Shown here piece by piece: positions 16,758 through 25,800 of a DNA stretch of 33,932 bases. Source of the stretch: JBDTMT01 sp033764095 (GTDB taxonomy: Bacteria; Desulfobacterota; Binatia; HRBIN30; CADEER01); NCBI GenBank assembly GCA_033764095.1, contig JANRJF010000074.1:1-33932 (forward strand), read 5' to 3'. A program made the translations under genes and the position numbers. Below the pieces are notes generated by a model. The model ran no database searches, was not told where the DNA came from, and saw only the letters and a program-made list of their open reading frames with translations. Within the stretch, counting starts at the first letter, position 1, and each line of letters opens with the position of its first letter.

Positions 16758-19300
16758 CAGAAGTCCGCCAGGCTCCCGTCCCCCAACGACAGCTTCTGCA
16801 ACGCGGTGTCGCGCGGCAGGGCGGGGTCGCGGGCGTCGCGGGTGACGAGCAGCAGGGAGTTCTCGTCGAGCCAGGCGACGCTCTGTGCGCCGCGCGTGCC
16901 GCCGAGGTCGTAGCGGCGGAAGTCGCTGCCGTCGACGACGAAGATCTCGGCGCGGTCGTAGGTGTCGTCGAGATCGGCCTGTGCGACCAGTGCGACGCGG
17001 TGGCCGTCGGCGGCGACGGCGAGGTCGGCGATGCGCGCCGCTTCGTGCACCAGGCGGCGCGGCTCGCTGCCGTCGGTCGGCAGCTCCCACAGTTGCCAGT
17101 CCCAGTCGCCGGGCAGGATGGCGTAGAGGCGGCTGGCGTCGGGCGCCCAGCGCCAGCGCAGGCCGCCGACCGGTGCGGTGAACAGGATGCGCGAGGTGAC
17201 GGCGCCAGGCTCGAGCAGGCGCAACTCGAGATCGGCGTCGCGCGCCAGCGCGTAGGCGATGGCGCCTGCGCGCGGCGCCGGCAGCAGCGCGACGATGCGC
17301 GCGCCGCTGTGCTCGATCAGCACCTGGCTCCCACCGCGCTCGCGCTGGCGGATCAGCTTGCCGCCGCGCGCGATCAGCGTGCCATCGGCGTCGCCGGCGG
17401 CGATGAGATCGCGGCCGAGCGTGCGGCGGCCGCCGTCGGCGACGTTCAAGGCCACCAGGCTCGGCTCGCCGCTGCGGGCGCTCTCCACCGCCAGCACGCG
17501 GGTGCCGTCGGCGCTCCACACCGGCTCGCTGGCGAGGCCGCGGTCGATCATCCAGGTGTGCAGCGCCTTGCCGTTGGCCGGATCGATGACGCGCAGCGTC
17601 GCCGGCTCCCAGCCGACCGGCTCGCCGGAGACGACCAGCAGCGCGCCGCCGCTCGACCCGATGACCCGCTGCGGCGGATCGCGGCGCGGCAGGACGTTGT
17701 TGCTGCGGATCATGTCGGCGGTGGCGGCGAGCGGATCGACGATCAACCGCTGCCCCTCGCCGAGCGGCGCGCTCTGGCCGACCGCCGTCTCCAGCTTCTC
17801 GCCGGCCGGCAGCTTCCACAGGGCCAGGCCGGCCGGCGGCGGCGCGTCGCGCAGGTTGCGCACGGCGGCGTTGCCGTCCTGCGGATCGAGCGCCAGGTCG
17901 AGTGCCGCCTTCGAACGCACCCAGGCGGCGAAGAACGGCGCCAGGTCGTTCTGGCTGTGCTCGGTGAACACCTTCTCCAGCTCGGCGTCGCCGGCCGAGC
18001 GGTAGCGATACGCGTCGAGGAAGGCGACGGCGGCGGCATCGAACGCCTCGGGGCCGCCCAGCGCCTGCGCCAGCATGTAGGTGACGTAGCCGCCCTTGGC
18101 GTAGATCGTCGCGCGCGCCTGCGGGTCGAGGCCGTTGTCGATCACCGACATCGCCGCCAGCACGCCGGTGTCGTCGGGGTCGAAGGCGCTGCGCGCCAGC
18201 GTGCGCGACAGCGCCGCTTCGCCGAAGTGCTCGCCGACCGCGCGCCAGGCCGAGTACTCGGCAAAGCCCTCGACGATCCACTCGCCGCCGCTGCCGGGCG
18301 TCAGCCACTGCTCGCTCACCGTCGCGCCCCACCAGTCGTGCGCCAGCTCGTGGGCGATGGTCTCGTAGCCGTAGCGCCCGTCGCGGAAGTAGCGCGGCGG
18401 GATGGCGATCAGTCCGCTGCCGTCGTTGAAGGCGCGCGCCAGGCGGCGCGGCACCACCAGTGTCGAGCTGGTGAAGCCGGAGGCGCGGTAGTGGCCGGTC
18501 AGATCCTCGTACGCCGTCGCCATCTGCGCCAGCAGGCGCGCCGCGTCGAAACCGGAGTCGGGCGGCAGCAGCACGCGATAGGCACGGCCGTCGCGCTCCA
18601 GCGTCTGGCTCTTGTAGCGGCCGGCAATCAGCGCCAGGCCGGCGACCGGGCGGACGTTGTCGACGCGCACGCGCGTCGTCGTACCCTCGCGGACCGGCGC
18701 CGCCGCGGCGCCATTGTGTGCCAGCGTCAGGTGCGCCGGGAGGCGCACCTCGGCATGGATCGCGAACGGTGCCTGCACGTCGCTCGGGTACCAGAAGTCG
18801 GCCGGCGACAGGCTCACGTCGTCGGCGTCGACGATCGGGCCGGTGTCGGTCAGTCCGCCGCGCCGCGGCGTGCCGGCGTAGTCGATGGTGACGACGCCCT
18901 CCTGGCCGGCGGCGAGCGCCTCCGGCAGGTCGAGCACCAGCAGCGGGCCGAGGCGCAGCGTGCGCAGCGCGACCGGCCCGCCGCCGCCGTCGTAGCGCGC
19001 CGCGCGGACCGTCAGGCCGTCGTTGAGCAGGTAATAGAAGCGCTGGCGCGCGGCGCCATCGGCGACGACGCGCAGCACCGCCTGCCCGTCGAGCCTGCCG
19101 GCCGAGGGCTGCAGGTCGACGCGCAGGGTGAGATCGGTGGTGCGTTGCCCGGCGACGGCGCGGCCGACGACACCCACCGCGGCGCGCAGCAGCGGCAGGT
19201 TCTGGCCGTGCACCGCCAGCAGCGCGGCGAACGCCAGGCCGGCGACGCCGGCGCCGACGACGATGAACAGGAAGGCGATGAGGCCGCGGGCGATGCGCAT
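16757..19300 (-). CDS. M1-type metallopeptidase fused to a beta-propeller
   Basis: 847 residues. An N-terminal membrane anchor (MRIARGLIAFLFIVVGAGVA) is followed by a beta-rich domain like the M1 N-terminal saddle (about 50-200) and a catalytic domain with HELAH (His317, Glu318, His321). The third zinc ligand, Glu344 in WIVEGFAEY, lies 22 residues after the motif instead of the usual 18. The exopeptidase GAMEN motif is not present; its place reads FNDGSGLIAIPPRYF. After about residue 480 there are repeated WD/TolB-like blades (VWSADGTRVLAVES, WRWAPDASRLYAI, VAADGHRVALVA) in place of the helical C-terminal domain of classical aminopeptidases. It is probably a periplasm-facing, membrane-tethered peptidase; the substrate is unknown. 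Confidence 0.9.
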   Translation of the reverse strand: MRIARGLIAFLFIVVGAGVAGLAFAALLAVHGQNLPLLRAAVGVVGRAVAGQRTTDLTLRVDLQPSAGRLDGQAVLRVVADGAARQRFYYLLNDGLTVRAARYDGGGGPVALRTLRLGPLLVLDLPEALAAGQEGVVTIDYAGTPRRGGLTDTGPIVDADDVSLSPADFWYPSDVQAPFAIHAEVRLPAHLTLAHNGAAAAPVREGTTTRVRVDNVRPVAGLALIAGRYKSQTLERDGRAYRVLLPPDSGFDAARLLAQMATAYEDLTGHYRASGFTSSTLVVPRRLARAFNDGSGLIAIPPRYFRDGRYGYETIAHELAHDWWGATVSEQWLTPGSGGEWIVEGFAEYSAWRAVGEHFGEAALSRTLARSAFDPDDTGVLAAMSVIDNGLDPQARATIYAKGGYVTYMLAQALGGPEAFDAAAVAFLDAYRYRSAGDAELEKVFTEHSQNDLAPFFAAWVRSKAALDLALDPQDGNAAVRNLRDAPPPAGLALWKLPAGEKLETAVGQSAPLGEGQRLIVDPLAATADMIRSNNVLPRRDPPQRVIGSSGGALLVVSGEPVGWEPATLRVIDPANGKALHTWMIDRGLASEPVWSADGTRVLAVESARSGEPSLVALNVADGGRRTLGRDLIAAGDADGTLIARGGKLIRQRERGGSQVLIEHSGARIVALLPAPRAGAIAYALARDADLELRLLEPGAVTSRILFTAPVGGLRWRWAPDASRLYAILPGDWDWQLWELPTDGSEPRRLVHEAARIADLAVAADGHRVALVAQADLDDTYDRAEIFVVDGSDFRRYDLGGTRGAQSVAWLDENSLLLVTRDARDPALPRDTALQKLSLGDGSLADF

Positions 19301-19313
19301 GCGAGCTCCGACC

Positions 19314-19709
19314 TCAGGCCAACTCGGTCTTACGGCTGGTCAGCGATACCGCCGCGCCGACCGAGACGCCGAGCGCGACGGCGGCGTAGATGGCGAATCC
19401 CCAGTGCGTCGGTTGCGGCCCGCGCACGGTCCAGAGAGCCAGGTTGAGCGCGACGTAGGCGGCGTAGGCGTGCGACATCGGGACGGCGAAGCGGCGCATG
19501 GTCCAGATGGCGAAGGCGTAGACGGCGAGGAAGATGCCGAACAGCGGGCCGGCGAGGGCGTTGGCGCCGCCGCTGAGCCGCTGGCCGAACAACACGAAGC
19601 CGGTCTGCTCGCCGAACAGCTGCAACGGCTTGAGCAGGTTCGACAGCGCCAGGATGCCGAACAGCACGGCGCAGAGGGTCAGCCAGGGACCGCGAGTGGG
19701 TTGAGGCAT
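19314..19709 (-). CDS. Small polytopic membrane protein
   Basis: 131 residues with four hydrophobic segments (about 8-28, 47-70, 79-97 and 103-124), beginning MPQPTRGPWLTLCAVLFGIL. I do not recognise a named family. A motif-like WTMRRFAVPMSHAYAAYVALNLALW lies centrally. It is 13 bases upstream of the M1 peptidase start on the same strand, so the two are likely co-transcribed and the protein may partner the membrane-anchored peptidase. The frame is open further upstream, but that part is repeat sequence and a shadow of the transglycosylase gene. Confidence 0.77.
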   Translation of the reverse strand: MPQPTRGPWLTLCAVLFGILALSNLLKPLQLFGEQTGFVLFGQRLSGGANALAGPLFGIFLAVYAFAIWTMRRFAVPMSHAYAAYVALNLALWTVRGPQPTHWGFAIYAAVALGVSVGAAVSLTSRKTELA

Positions 19710-19735
19710 GGGGGCTCCTGCGCAGCCCTTAACTG

Positions 19736-19769
19736 AAAAGGCAAAAGGCAAAAAGCAAAAGGCAAACGG
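19736..19769. repeat. Single-arm GCAAAAGG-word repeat
   Basis: A run of GCAAAAGGCAAAAAGCAAAA-type units is the same sequence family as the palindrome at 2755-2867, but no complementary arm is visible on either side. It lies in the 86-base gap between the transglycosylase and the small membrane protein. Confidence 0.75.
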
Positions 19770-19795
19770 CACATTTGAGGCGAGGATGGGGCGGG

Positions 19796-20854
19796 TCAGA
19801 GGGCCGGGATGCCGACCGCCTGGACCTGGGCGGCGTTGGCGCCGTCCTCGTAGGCCGGCAGGGCACCGCGCGTGCGCCACAGGCGGTAGGCGAGGGCGGC
19901 GGAGAGCACGCGCACCGGATAGTCGCGCGGCAGCTGCTGCAGGTAGGGCTGGATGGTGACGAAGTCGCGCGCGCCGTAGCGTTCCATGATCGCGCGCAGG
20001 CCGCCGTTGGCCGGGCCGATGTTGTAGGCGAGCAGGCCGAGGAACGGATCGCCGTGCATCTGCGCCAGGTAGAGGCGCAGCGTCGCGGCGCCGGCGAAGG
20101 CGTTGTGGCGCGGGTCGCCGAGGTCGAGGCGTTCGACGCCGAGCGCGCGCGCCGCATCGCGCAACGCGGCGTGCGGCGCGGCGGTGATCTGGAACAGGCC
20201 GCGGCCGCCGTCGGCGCTGGTGCGCGGCTGGAAGGCGGACTCGGTGGCGGCGACGCCCATCAGCAGGTCGAGGTCGAGGTCGAACGCCGCGGCCGCGTCG
20301 CCCACCGGCGCTTCGAAGGTGCGCGCGCGGCCGAACATCTTCTCCCATGCCGGCCGGTTGGCGCGGCGGTAGGCGGCGTACACCTGATGGCCGATGGCGG
20401 CGCGCTCGGCGGCTGCCTGGCCGCCGACCAGCGCCTGCAGGCTGGCGACGTCGTGGCGGAATACCGGTTGCGCGGCGTACCAGGCCGCGCCGCCGGCCGC
20501 CGCCAGCGCCAGCGCCAGCGGGGTCCACGCGAGGCGCATGGCCAACGCCATGCGCGCCTGCCACCACACCCACAGCAACGCCCCGGTGGCCAGCGCCAGG
20601 CCGAGCACCGCGCCGGCGAAGGGCAGCGAGTGGCGCCAGAGCCCGGCGCCGACGAACCACTCGGCGAAGCGGCCGAGCGCGCCGGTGACCAGCACCAGCA
20701 GCGCCGCGCCGAGGGCCAGCGCCTCGGCGGCGCGCAGCGCCCACTCGCGCCAGCCGGGCGGCGCCGGCGTCGGCCGCACGACGCGCCGTTTGCTCGTTCC
20801 GCGCAGCCGCGCCCGTGCCAGGCGCGCCGCCGACCCCGATCCCGCCACCCTCAC
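19796..20854 (-). CDS. Membrane-anchored lytic transglycosylase (SLT/lysozyme-like domain)
   Basis: About 352 residues from a GTG at 20854; an ATG at 20932 in frame would add 26. The N-terminal third holds three to four hydrophobic helices (about 30-110). The catalytic domain has the Glu in LLMGVAATESAFQPRTSADG (about residue 205), then GRGLFQIT and LGLLAYNIGPANGG, the usual AYNxGP motif of goose-type/Slt lysozyme-like enzymes. Such enzymes cleave the MurNAc-GlcNAc bond of peptidoglycan with formation of anhydro-MurNAc. A polytopic anchor is unusual; most Slt relatives are soluble or lipoproteins. The start is uncertain because no good ribosome site is visible. Confidence 0.83.
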   Translation of the reverse strand: MRVAGSGSAARLARARLRGTSKRRVVRPTPAPPGWREWALRAAEALALGAALLVLVTGALGRFAEWFVGAGLWRHSLPFAGAVLGLALATGALLWVWWQARMALAMRLAWTPLALALAAAGGAAWYAAQPVFRHDVASLQALVGGQAAAERAAIGHQVYAAYRRANRPAWEKMFGRARTFEAPVGDAAAAFDLDLDLLMGVAATESAFQPRTSADGGRGLFQITAAPHAALRDAARALGVERLDLGDPRHNAFAGAATLRLYLAQMHGDPFLGLLAYNIGPANGGLRAIMERYGARDFVTIQPYLQQLPRDYPVRVLSAALAYRLWRTRGALPAYEDGANAAQVQAVGIPAL

Positions 20855-21014
20855 CGCGGCGCATGGTAGCGCCCCGTCATTCGGAGGCAAGGGTGCGGGC
20901 GCCGCCCCGGCGGCCCACGAACGTGGAGCCATCTGCGGGAAAACGCCAGCTGTGCGGCGGCTATGCGGCGGTGCTATCTGGGCCGCAGCAGTTCGAGTCC
21001 AGGGAGGCCATGCG

Positions 21015-22865
21015 ATGTCCGCAGCGATCCCGCGCCGGGGGGCGACAGTCTTGGTGGCGTTGGCCATCGGCTGCGCCGCGGCGCGGCCGGCGGCCGCGAT
21101 CGAGCCGGCCGCGCCGCGATCGCCGGCGAACCTGGTCGAGTCGCCGCCGCGGGTCGAGTCGCTGACCCTGCAGTTCGTCGCGGCGACGTCACGGCTGAAC
21201 CTGGAGGTGGCGATCGCCGCGGATCCGCGGCTCGGGCCGCGCGTCCGCATCGGGCCCGCCGCGGCGCCGGTCGAGTTGCGCGACGACGGCACGCACGGCG
21301 ACCGCCGCCGCGGCGACGGCGTGTACAGCGGCAGCATGCCGATCGACCCGGCCGAGCTGCGGCGGGCCGCGGCGGCGCAGCGCGCCGCCGAGCGGCGGCA
21401 GGCGAAGACCGCGAGCCGACCGGTGTCGCTGTTCGACGGGCGCGAGATCGCCCGGCGCGTCACGCCGCTGCGGATCGACTGGTGGAAGCTGCTGCACGGC
21501 ATCAAGGCGCGCCTCACGCCGATCGATTGCGCATACGCGCAGAGCGTCGACTGGCCGCGTTCGCTGCTGGTCACCGACCGCGCGGTGGTGACCGACGCGG
21601 CGCGCACCTACGTCCCGTTCGCCGTCGATCCCACCACCGGGACGAAGCTGCCGGCGGCGGGCACCCGGAACGGCGTCTGGAGCTTCGAGCACCTGGTGCG
21701 CGCTGCGGCGGGAGCGGCCGACCCGAACCAGGTGCTGCGCGGCTGGCTGGAGACCTGGGCGCCGCCGACGCCGCCCGCGCCGACGCCGACCCCGACGCCG
21801 CTCATCGTCAACGGCTGGCCGGCGACGGCGCGGCCGGGGTTTGCCAACCGCATCGTCGCGCCGTGGCCGAGGGACGCCAACGGCGGTCTCGACGTCGGCG
21901 CGGCGCCGTTCCAGTTGCTGGCGATCGTCAATCGCATCGACAAGGCGGACGGGCTGAGCTGGACGCCGATGCTGCACGACTACGACGCCACCAAGGGCTC
22001 GGCCGGCGAGCTGCGTTTCGTCTTCGGCGCGCTCGCCGCGGAGACCGGCGCGCCGCTGCGTTTCACGGTGATCTTCGAGTACACCGTGCTGCAGCCCGAC
22101 TGCACGGCCTTCGGCCACTGGGCGCGCCGCTGGGTCGATCTGAGCGCGCTGCCGATCGGGTCGGATGCCTACCGCACCGCCCTGGCGCAGCTGACCGAGG
22201 ACGTGGTCAGCGGCGGCCACGGGGCGCTGGCCCGCATCCGCACCAACGAGGTCGATCTCGGTCCGCTGTTCGGCGGCGCCCTCTGGGACATGCGCGAGTT
22301 CCACCCGGACGGCAGCGGGCACCTGCAGCTCACCACCGTCGAGAACACCCCGGACGCCTGCTTCAACGCGACGCTGCCGCTGCCGGCGCCGCTGCCGCCC
22401 GCCTGCGTCGGCGGGCAGGCACGCCTGGCGACCTGGGTGAGCGGCAACCCGGGCCCGATCGCCAGTGATCACTACACCGTGCCGCCGCAGCTGCCGCCGC
22501 CGACGCCGCTGCTCGGCGCGCAGGCGTTGGCGAAGGGCGCGCTCACCTACTGGGAGCTGCCGGGCGTCAACGACGACCTGCGCTTCCACTTCTCGCTCGG
22601 CACCTGCAACGGTTGCCACAACCGCGAGACGGCGACCGATTCGCTACACATCTCGCCGATGGTGCCGAGCGGGCAGCCGGCCCGGCTGTCGCAGTTCCTC
22701 ACCGGCGTGCCGCCGGGCATGACGCCGACGCCGGTCACCGATCCGCGCAGCGGCGCCGTGCGCAACTTCAACGACCTCGAGCGACGACGGCAGACGCTGT
22801 CGCAGGCGGCGACGCTGCCCTGCCTGTGCGATCTGCTGCGCGTCACCCTCCTCACCCCGCATTGA
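21015..22865 (+). CDS. Secreted protein with one CXXCH haem motif
   Basis: 616 residues. A signal peptide (LVALAIGCAAARPAAA) is followed by an anchor-X-like beta domain with DDGTHGDRRRGDGVYSG (about 95-111), a pattern I know from secreted deltaproteobacterial and myxobacterial proteins. After a PTPTPTP linker (about 255-265) comes a large domain that I do not recognise, with LLAIVNRIDKAD, ELRFVFGAL and FTVIFEYTVL. A single haem-binding motif CNGCH lies at Cys531-His535, followed by HISPMVPSG, which may offer the distal Met. So it is probably a periplasmic or exported mono-haem protein. AGGGAGG lies eight bases before the ATG. The next gene begins three bases after the stop. Confidence 0.8.
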   Translation: MSAAIPRRGATVLVALAIGCAAARPAAAIEPAAPRSPANLVESPPRVESLTLQFVAATSRLNLEVAIAADPRLGPRVRIGPAAAPVELRDDGTHGDRRRGDGVYSGSMPIDPAELRRAAAAQRAAERRQAKTASRPVSLFDGREIARRVTPLRIDWWKLLHGIKARLTPIDCAYAQSVDWPRSLLVTDRAVVTDAARTYVPFAVDPTTGTKLPAAGTRNGVWSFEHLVRAAAGAADPNQVLRGWLETWAPPTPPAPTPTPTPLIVNGWPATARPGFANRIVAPWPRDANGGLDVGAAPFQLLAIVNRIDKADGLSWTPMLHDYDATKGSAGELRFVFGALAAETGAPLRFTVIFEYTVLQPDCTAFGHWARRWVDLSALPIGSDAYRTALAQLTEDVVSGGHGALARIRTNEVDLGPLFGGALWDMREFHPDGSGHLQLTTVENTPDACFNATLPLPAPLPPACVGGQARLATWVSGNPGPIASDHYTVPPQLPPPTPLLGAQALAKGALTYWELPGVNDDLRFHFSLGTCNGCHNRETATDSLHISPMVPSGQPARLSQFLTGVPPGMTPTPVTDPRSGAVRNFNDLERRRQTLSQAATLPCLCDLLRVTLLTPH

Positions 22866-22868
22866 GCG

Positions 22869-25800
22869 ATGTCGACGCGCACTTCCAGCCAAGGCGGCAA
22901 CGGGGCGGCCGCGCGGCAGCCCCGCCCGCTCTTCGTCGGCCGCGAGCAGGAGCTCGAGCGCCTGCTGCACGAGCTCGACCTCGCCGCCGGCGGGCAGCCG
23001 CGCCTGGTGCTGGTGGTCGGCGAGGCCGGCATCGGCAAGACGCGCCTGCTGCGCGAGCTGCAGGTGCGCGCCCATCAGCGCGGCGTCACCGTGTGTGCCG
23101 GGCGCGGTTACGACGAGTTCACCGTGCCGTTCCTGCCGGTGCTCGACGCGCTCGGTCCGCGCCTGCGGGCCCTGCCGGGGCCGGTGGTCGACGCGCTCGG
23201 CGCGCAGGCCGACCTGGTGCGGCGCTTCGCGCTCGGCGCCGACGGCGCCGAGCCGGCGGTGCCGGATCCGTCCGGCGAACGGAAGCTGCGCCTGCTGCTG
23301 GCCGTGTCACGCGCGGTGATCGAGCTGGCGCGCGTCGGCCCGCTGCTCTTCCTGCTCGACGACCTGCACTGGGTCGACCAGGCGTCGCTGGAGCTCTTCG
23401 CGCATCTGGTCTTCACCGTCGCCGATGCGGTCGACCGCGCTGCGGCGCCGCTGATGATCCTCGGCTCCACCCGCCCGGTGGAGCGCGATTGGCCGCTGGC
23501 GCGCAGCCTGGCGCGCTTCCAGCGCGAGCCGATCTGTCACACCCTCGAGCTCGGCGGCCTGGCCGAGGCCGACGTGCGGACGCTGGTACGCGGGCTCGGG
23601 CTGGAGCGCGCCTCGCACCACGTGGTCAACGCGGTGCGCGAGACGACGCGCGGCAATCCGCTGTTCGTCCAGGAGGTCGTCCGCCAGCTCCTGCGCCGGC
23701 AGCCCGACGTCGCGGCGGGCGGCGTGCTGGAGAGCGAAGCCGCGTTGCTCGCCCTGCCGCTGCCCGCCGATGTCACCGGCGCGCTCGCCGCGCGGGTGTG
23801 CGACCTGCCGGAGCGCCCGCGCGCGCTGCTCACCGTCGCCGCCTGCCTCGGCGACCCGTTCACCGCCGCGGCGCTCGCCCGCGTCACCGACGCCGACGCG
23901 GCGTCCCTGCTCGCGGCGTTGGAGGACGCGGTGGCGCAGGGACTGGTGACCTCCGACGGCCGTGCATACTGCTTCGCGCATCCGCTCATCCGCCAGGTGC
24001 TGTATGCCGAGCTCACCGCGGCGCGGCGCCAGACCTACCATCTGTCGATCGCCAGCGCGCTGATGCGCGACGCCGGCGAGCGTGGCGAGGCCGCGGTCGA
24101 GGTCACGCACCACCTGCTGGCCGCCGGCGACGCCGCTGACGCCGCCACCGTGTTGCGCTGGGCAACGCGCGCCGGCGACCACGCCTTCGCCACCACCGCC
24201 TGGCGCACCGCGGCGCTGTTCTACCACCGCGCCTTGGCGGCGGACGACGTCGTGCACCAGCTGTCGCCGCGCGAGCGCGGCACGCTGCACGCGCGCGCCG
24301 GGCAGGCGTACTTTCGCGACCAGGACGCCGAGCCCTGTCTCGCCGCCTTCGAGCAGGCGCTGCGCGACTTCGACGCCTGCGGCGACGCGCGCGGCCACGC
24401 CCGCGCCCTCATCGGCAAGACGCGCGCCCAGATCACGCTCGCGTCGGTGGCCTATGGGACGTTGATCGATCCGGAACCGTTGCGCGATGCCGCCGCGCGG
24501 CTGGCGGACGAGGATCCGGCGCTCGCCGCGCTGGTGCAGGCGGAGCTGGCCCAGGTGTTCTGGACGGCGCGGCGCTCGAGCGAGGCGGAGGCGGTGGCAC
24601 GCCAGGCGCTCGCGGTCGGACAGCGGCACGGCTTCGACTACGTGTGCGCCGAGGCGCTGCGCGCCACCTGGCTGGTGCAGAGCCAGGTGCTGCGCGTCCG
24701 CGAGGCGCTCGACAGCCTGCAGCAGGCGCGCCGCTACGCCCAGCGGCTCGGCGATGCCTGGCTGGAGAGCCACCTGGTGCAGCGCGAGCCGCTCACCCTC
24801 ACCTGGCTCGGCCGCCTCGACGAAGCGGTGAGCGGCGCCGCGGCGGCGGACGAGTTCACCCGTGCGACGCACGATTGGGGGGATCACTCGCTCGCGCAGG
24901 GGGCGCTCACCTGCGTCGCGGCGGCGCGCGGCGACTTCGCGGCCACGCAGCACCACGCCCGGCAGGCGCTGATGATGCGGCACCGCTCCGGCTACCCATG
25001 GGCGGGGCCGACGGCGCTGCCGGCGCTGGCCTCGGCGCAGTGCCTGCGCGGCGAGTTCGACGAGGCCGACGCGTCGCTGGCGCTGCTCGCCGAGCCCGGC
25101 GAAGTCTTCGCCGAGCCCGGTCCGGCGGTGCTGCTCGGTGCCTACGTCCACCGCACCGTGATCGAGGCGTGGCGCGCCGCCGGCGACGACGGCGTCCTGG
25201 CCAGCGCCGAGCGGCTGCGCGGCATCGCGGCGCCGCGCCCGGAGGACAGCGCCGACGTCTACGCGCTCGGCGCCTTCGCGGCGCTGATGGACGTCGCCGA
25301 CCTGGCCGGCGACGCGGCGTTGGCGGCGCAATGGGAGGGCCCGCTGGCGCTCGCCGCCGAGCGCGGCGTCGTGCTGACCACCGGCTGGGTGGCGCTGGTG
25401 GCGCGGACGCTCGGGGTCGGCGCCGGGCTGCGGCGCGCCTGGTCGGAGGCCGTCGCCTGGTTCGAGCTGGCGGCGACGCAGGCGGCGGCGATGCGCGCCC
25501 GTCCCGAGATCGGCCGGGTGGCGCTCGATACGGCGCTGATGCTGGTGGCGCGCGGGCGGCGATCGGATCGGCGCCGCGTCGGCGAGCTGCTCGAGCGCGC
25601 CGCGACGGAATGTGCCGCGCTGCACCTCGAGCCGCTGCTGCGGCGCGTGCGCCGGCAGCAGGAGTATCTGGCCGCGCTGGCGACGATTCCCGCCGCGCAT
25701 CTGACGGTGCGCGAAGAGGACGTGTTGGTGCGGGTCGCCAGCGGTCGCAGCGATGCCGCGATCGCGCGCGAGCTGCGCATCGCGCCGGACGCGGTCGAGC

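Noticed and set aside
17000..19447. An 815-codon open frame on the plus strand opposite the M1 peptidase, and similarly 27233-29854 opposite the CocE gene
   Set aside because: Both are composition shadows of third-position GC bias, with no motifs, while the minus-strand genes show complete catalytic sets.
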